Origin: Paucimonas sp.
GTDB taxonomy: Bacteria; Pseudomonadota; Gammaproteobacteria; Burkholderiales; Burkholderiaceae_D
Reading direction: 5' to 3'
NCBI GenBank assembly: GCA_028292545.1
Contig: JAQGMC010000027.1
Span: 1-42,839, forward strand
Length of the DNA stretch: 42,839 bases
The notes under the pieces were generated by a model, which saw only the letters and a program-made list of their open reading frames with translations, searched no databases and was not told the origin of the DNA. Below are positions 39,612-42,839 of the stretch, piece after piece. Each line of letters opens with the position of its first letter. The stretch's first letter is position 1. The translations under genes were made by a program, and so were the position numbers.

Positions 39612-39776
39612 GCGCGACCATCCGCCACGCACCAGGCAGGCGCGCGGCGGAATAGGGCAGGGGCAGCAGGGGCAGCAGGGGGCTCGCGGGAAGGCGGGCG
39701 GCCATCATGGCAGGGCCGGCAAGTAGTGCGGCCAACGAAAATCGAAGAGCGGGCGCCAGCCGCCACAGGGACTAGC

Positions 39777-40883
39777 TTGGAAAAACCAGATGTCAGGCAG
39801 TATTACGCGCAGGCACTTGAAGCGCGCGGCTATTCGAGCGACGAAGCGCAATTGCAGGCAGTCGAGCGGCTGCAACGCTGCTATGACGAATGGCTGGAAT
39901 ACAAATCGCGCCGTTCCAACAAACTGCTGCGCCTGATCAACCGGCCGGAAGTGCCGCGCGGCCTCTACATGTGGGGCGGCGTCGGGCGCGGCAAATCCTT
40001 CCTGATGGATAGCTTCTACCTCGTGGTGCCGCTGGTGCGCAAGACGCGCCTGCATTTCCATGAATTCATGCGCGGCGTGCACCGCCAGCTTGATGAATTG
40101 AAGGGCGTGGCCGACCCGCTCAATGAAGTGGCGCGGCTGATTGCACGCAAGCACAGGCTGATCTGCTTCGACGAATTCCATGTGTCCGACATCGCGGATG
40201 CAATGATCCTGTACAACCTGTTCCGCGCCCTGTTCGACAATGGCGTCAGCTTTGTCATCACGTCGAATTACCGTCCTGAAGACCTTTATCCGCATGGCTT
40301 GCACCGCGATCGCATCCTGCCCGCGATTGCGCTATTGAACGACAAGCTGGATATATTGAATGTGGATGCCGGCGTCGACTACCGCAAGCGCACGCTGGAG
40401 CAAGTATCGGCGTATCACTCGCCCATCAGCCAAGCCGCCGACAATGCGCTGCGCGCCGCTTTCGTCGCACTCGCCGACACGGTGGAGGAAGACCCGCGCA
40501 TCCATATCGAATCGCGCGAAATCCGCTGCCTGCGCCGGGCCGGCGGGGTGATCTGGTTCGATTTCGCGACATTGTGCGGCGGACCGCGTTCGCAAAACGA
40601 CTACCTCGAAATCGCCAGCCGGTTCCATACGGTGATCCTGTCGGACACGCCGCAAATGTCGGCCTCGATGTCCTCCGAGGCACGTCGCTTTACCTGGCTG
40701 ATCGACGTACTATACGATCACAAAGTGAAGCTGCTGATGTCGGCCGCGGTCCCGCCCGACGCCCTCTACACTGAGGGCATGCTGGCCAATGAATTTCACC
40801 GCACTGTGTCGCGCATCATCGAGATGCAGTCGCGTGAATACATGGAAAGCGAAAGGCGCGACGTTGCGCAATCCATCTCCTAG
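39777..40883 (+). CDS. zapE: Cell division protein ZapE (AFG1-like ATPase)
   Basis: 368 residues from a TTG at 39777, chosen because the family begins shortly before YYAQALEARGY and AGGG lies upstream; a GTG at 39726 is the alternative. ZapE is a Z-ring-associated P-loop ATPase acting late in division, related to yeast AFG1. Walker A GGVGRGKS is at 67-74, Walker B LICFDEFH at 128-135, and VITSNYRPEDLYPHGLHRDR is the sensor region. LIDVLYDHKVKLLMSAAVPP near the end is also typical. zapE often follows the odh/lpd genes in betaproteobacteria. Confidence 0.92.
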   Translation: MEKPDVRQYYAQALEARGYSSDEAQLQAVERLQRCYDEWLEYKSRRSNKLLRLINRPEVPRGLYMWGGVGRGKSFLMDSFYLVVPLVRKTRLHFHEFMRGVHRQLDELKGVADPLNEVARLIARKHRLICFDEFHVSDIADAMILYNLFRALFDNGVSFVITSNYRPEDLYPHGLHRDRILPAIALLNDKLDILNVDAGVDYRKRTLEQVSAYHSPISQAADNALRAAFVALADTVEEDPRIHIESREIRCLRRAGGVIWFDFATLCGGPRSQNDYLEIASRFHTVILSDTPQMSASMSSEARRFTWLIDVLYDHKVKLLMSAAVPPDALYTEGMLANEFHRTVSRIIEMQSREYMESERRDVAQSIS

Positions 40884-40980
40884 CGCGCAGAGGGCTGGGA
40901 CAATATCGCGAATGCATGCGGCGGCGAAACAAGGCTGCACCGAAAAACCTGAACCAATGCCGCTGCAAAGGACAAGGACC

Positions 40981-41478
40981 ATGACCCGCCCGACGATGCC
41001 CACCCTGCTGCGCTTGCTGGCCGCGGCCGCCCTGCTGGCAGGGGCATCGCTTGCCGCCCAGGCCCAGGCCAGCGCCAATCCCTCGCCTCAAGCCGGCACG
41101 GAAGGCGCACCTGTATTTGCTTCGCCCGAACAAGCGCGCCAGGCGATCGAGGCGGTCCAGGTGGAAACAGACAAGGTCGAGCGCGCCTACCAGGCCGAGC
41201 GCAGCGCATGTTTCAGGAAATTCCTGACTACTGCCTGCCTGGATTCCGCAACCGACCGTCGCCGCGCGACGCTTACCCGCTTGCGCGACACCGAGGTTGC
41301 AGCACAAGCCTGGCTACGGCGCGACAAGGCCACGCGCCGGGACGAGGCGCTGGCACAACGCCGTGCCGACGATGAGCGTGATGCGCGCGACCGGGAACAG
41401 GAAATCAAGACCAGGGAAGCGGCGCTGGAGCGCAAGCGGCTTGCCAGCGAACAGCGTCAGCGGGAAGGCACGAAATAG
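40981..41478 (+). CDS. Exported coiled-coil protein
   Basis: 165 residues from the ATG at 40981, with AAAGGACAAGGACC upstream. The frame is open to 40789, but that part overlaps zapE in another frame. A signal peptide (about 1-29, ending AAQAQA) is followed by a Pro/Ser/Gly spacer and a long charged helix rich in Arg, Ala, Glu and Gln. It contains one Cys pair (SACFRKFLTTACLD) that could form a disulphide. The last 60 residues are almost all charged and coiled-coil-like. It is probably periplasmic. I recognise it only as a conserved hypothetical type. Confidence 0.75.
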   Translation: MTRPTMPTLLRLLAAAALLAGASLAAQAQASANPSPQAGTEGAPVFASPEQARQAIEAVQVETDKVERAYQAERSACFRKFLTTACLDSATDRRRATLTRLRDTEVAAQAWLRRDKATRRDEALAQRRADDERDARDREQEIKTREAALERKRLASEQRQREGTK

Positions 41479-41525
41479 TGTGTGTCGGTGGCGGGGATGG
41501 TGTTGCAGGGGTGTGTTGATACCTG

Positions 41526-41543
41526 CTCTGCCGAGCGGCAGAG
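41526..41543. repeat. 8-bp stem palindrome in the repeat patch
   Basis: CTCTGCCG-AG-CGGCAGAG, followed by a direct repeat of GCAGAGGCGAC (41539-41549 and 41553-41563). It lies after the exported coiled-coil gene and may act as a terminator without a T-tract. Confidence 0.4.
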
Positions 41544-41580
41544 GCGACCCTGCAGAGGCGACACTTCAGAGGTGCGCTGA

Positions 41581-41620
41581 CCCCATCCCCACCCTAACCC
41601 TCCCCTTGAAAGGGAGGGGA
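41581..41620 (+). repeat. Dispersed hairpin repeat, copy B
   Basis: CCCCATCCCCACCCTAACCC is followed by a stem CCCTCCC / GGGAGGG around a loop containing TTGAA. It aligns with the minus strand of 4453-4490, showing a repeat family. This type of intergenic element is common in related genomes. Confidence 0.6.
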
Positions 41621-41660
41621 TACCGTAGCTTCGATGGACTATGCAGGAGCCTGAAAACTC

Positions 41661-41688
41661 GCTCCCTTCCGAGGGGAGACGAGGGAGC
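41661..41688. repeat. Inverted repeat GCTCCCT-N14-AGGGAGC
   Basis: Perfect 7-bp arms (41661-41667 and 41682-41688) around an internal CTCCC/GGGGAG complementarity. It follows copy B of the dispersed repeat and is probably part of the same composite element. Confidence 0.4.
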
Positions 41689-41718
41689 AATGAAGTTGGA
41701 ACAGCCTGATGAACCGCG

Positions 41719-42525
41719 CTAGATTGCGCGCTTCATCTTCTCGGCTGAAAAGGCTTTCTTTTGCGGCTCCGGCGGCAATAGCTTTACGACCGCCAGCGTG
41801 CAATTGTCAGCGCCGCTGCCTTGTGAGCGCTCACGCGTTTTGCGCACCAGCAGTTCAGACGCTTCGCGTGCGGAATTCATTGCAATCGCCGCGCCCAGTT
41901 CGCGATCTTCGAAATAAGCCCACAGGCCATCGCTGCAAAGCAGGAAGCTGTCGCCCGGCTTCAGTCCGGCGTGGCGACCGATGCTGACTTCAAGCTTGGT
42001 CGTCGTCGGTCCCAGCACATTGGACAACAGGTTGGAAAGCTTATGACTGCGTGCCTGTTCCGGCGTGAGCTTGCCTTCGCGGACCATGCGCTCGACAAAT
42101 GAGTGGTCGACGGTACGGTCGGCAGGATTGGGCCCGTCGAAACGGTAGAGCCGCGAGTCGCCCACATGCGCCCATACTGCTTCGCGCGCCGGCGTAAGCA
42201 CCAGCACGACCAAGGTGCTGTGCGGTTCCTTTTCTGAAGAAATGCCGGACAGGTTGATGATGGTGTGGGCATCCTGGGCAATCGCGCGCAGCATCGGTTC
42301 GAGCTCTTCTGAACCGGGCGAGAAGTTGTCAAATGCCTGGCGTGCCGTGTGGATGACTTGGTCGGCTGCGATCGCGCCACCGGTCAGGCCGCCCATGCCG
42401 TCGGCCAGCACCGCCATCATGTAGCCGGGCGCCTTGGGGGCACCGAATAGGGCAACCCGGTCTTGCTGCTCTTTGCGGTCGCCGATATGCTGCCCGGTTG
42501 CCGCTTCGATCTTGTACTGGCTCAT
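41719..42525 (-). CDS. PP2C-family serine/threonine protein phosphatase
   Basis: 268 residues from the ATG at 42525 (MSQYKIEAATGQHIGDRKEQ); the frame is open to 42576, but the family start fits here. It is a metal-dependent (Mn/Mg) PPM/Stp-type phosphatase. Metal-binding motifs are DRKEQQDR (Asp22), AVLADGMGGLTGG (Asp42, Gly43), AHVGDSRLYRF (Asp123), LLCSDGLW (Asp199) and GADNCTLAVV (Asp240), so the active site is complete. It is cytosolic with no membrane span. No partner kinase or FHA protein is visible nearby, so its substrate cannot be inferred. The palindrome CCACGCGTGG (42529-42538) lies directly before the start. Confidence 0.92.
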   Translation of the reverse strand: MSQYKIEAATGQHIGDRKEQQDRVALFGAPKAPGYMMAVLADGMGGLTGGAIAADQVIHTARQAFDNFSPGSEELEPMLRAIAQDAHTIINLSGISSEKEPHSTLVVLVLTPAREAVWAHVGDSRLYRFDGPNPADRTVDHSFVERMVREGKLTPEQARSHKLSNLLSNVLGPTTTKLEVSIGRHAGLKPGDSFLLCSDGLWAYFEDRELGAAIAMNSAREASELLVRKTRERSQGSGADNCTLAVVKLLPPEPQKKAFSAEKMKRAI

Positions 42526-42687
42526 AAACCACGCGTGGATTACACTGGCCCAGATTATTACACGCGCGCAAGCCACCCGTTAGCACTGTGTTGCTGGTCT
42601 GGGGCGTGCGTTCCCGATCTGCCCCTGCCAGGCGCAACCTGTTGGATTTTTATCCTGCACAGCGGGTTGGCGGCTGGTTAAAAGAAC

Positions 42688-42839
42688 ATGACTCCTCATT
42701 CGACTAACGCAGACAGTATCCGCCGCCGCATCATCGAACTGGAAGTCGAACATCGCGACCTGGACCTGGCGATCCAGGCGCTGGTCGAAGCGCAGACCCA
42801 TGAAGAACTGCAGATCCGGCGCATGAAAAAGCGCAAGCT
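42688..42839 (+). CDS. YdcH/DUF465 family small protein (cut by window edge)
   Basis: About 50 residues are present before the window ends. The start is the ATG at 42688, after AAAGAAC. The sequence SIRRRIIELEVEHRDLDLAI, then a short gap and EELQIRRMKKRKL, is the YdcH/DUF465 signature of a short helical hairpin ending in a basic Arg/Lys motif. These proteins are about 60-80 residues long and of unclear function. It is divergent from the PP2C gene. Confidence 0.85.
   Translation, partial: MTPHSTNADSIRRRIIELEVEHRDLDLAIQALVEAQTHEELQIRRMKKRK

Noticed and set aside
39656..39690. G-rich run with GGGGCAGCA units upstream of zapE
   Set aside because: It is short low-complexity DNA, two to three units, with no sign of function beyond slippage.

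Overview
The window reads as core chromosome of a high-GC betaproteobacterium, most likely Burkholderiales and probably Oxalobacteraceae (Massilia / Janthinobacterium / Herbaspirillum-like). This rests on the gene orders smc-zipA-ligA and mdh / gntR-sdhCDAB-sdhE-gltA-odhAB-lpd, on the presence of a DUF2863 protein, and on GC-rich codon use with occasional GTG starts. The species cannot be named from this alone. No rRNA, tRNA, CRISPR array, transposase or integrase was seen.

Layout. (1) 1-4600 is the most accessory-looking part, all on the minus strand: the 5' part of an RHS/YD-type secreted protein gene cut by the left edge, a TadE-like/OmpA-like fusion directly upstream of it, a probably frameshifted small gene, and a 629-residue ankyrin-repeat protein with two unexplained palindromes upstream. 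A repeat-bearing 550-bp spacer ends this part. (2) 4609-9464, minus strand: lysine/diaminopimelate genes dapE, dapD and dapC interleaved with yffB and pilU. (3) 9669-18604, plus strand: smc, zipA, ligA, galU and def, with one small opposing gene after smc. (4) 18677-25365, minus strand: a DUF2863 protein, a small membrane protein, aconitase acnA, a small exported protein and malate dehydrogenase mdh. (5) 25686-31686, plus strand: a GntR/HutC regulator, sdhCDAB, sdhE and gltA. (6) 31756-32814, minus strand: a protein with an F-box-like N-terminus, sitting between gltA and odhA. (7) 33368-41478, plus strand: odhA, odhB, lpd, a glycine-rich lipoprotein, zapE and an exported coiled-coil protein. 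(8) A repeat patch, a PP2C phosphatase (minus) and the start of a YdcH/DUF465 gene (plus) at the right edge.

How it works together. Regions 4-7 hold most of an oxidative TCA cycle: citrate synthase, aconitase, 2-oxoglutarate dehydrogenase E1/E2/E3, succinate dehydrogenase with its FAD-assembly factor, and malate dehydrogenase. A perfect 20-bp palindrome lies between the divergent mdh and gntR genes, 9 bp upstream of a near-consensus mdh promoter, and is the best candidate operator for the GntR protein. The least ordinary content is two proteins with eukaryotic-like modules (ankyrin and F-box-like), each a single minus-strand gene beside housekeeping genes, and the RHS plus TadE-OmpA pair. Whether these are secreted or host-directed is inference; no secretion system is visible in this window.
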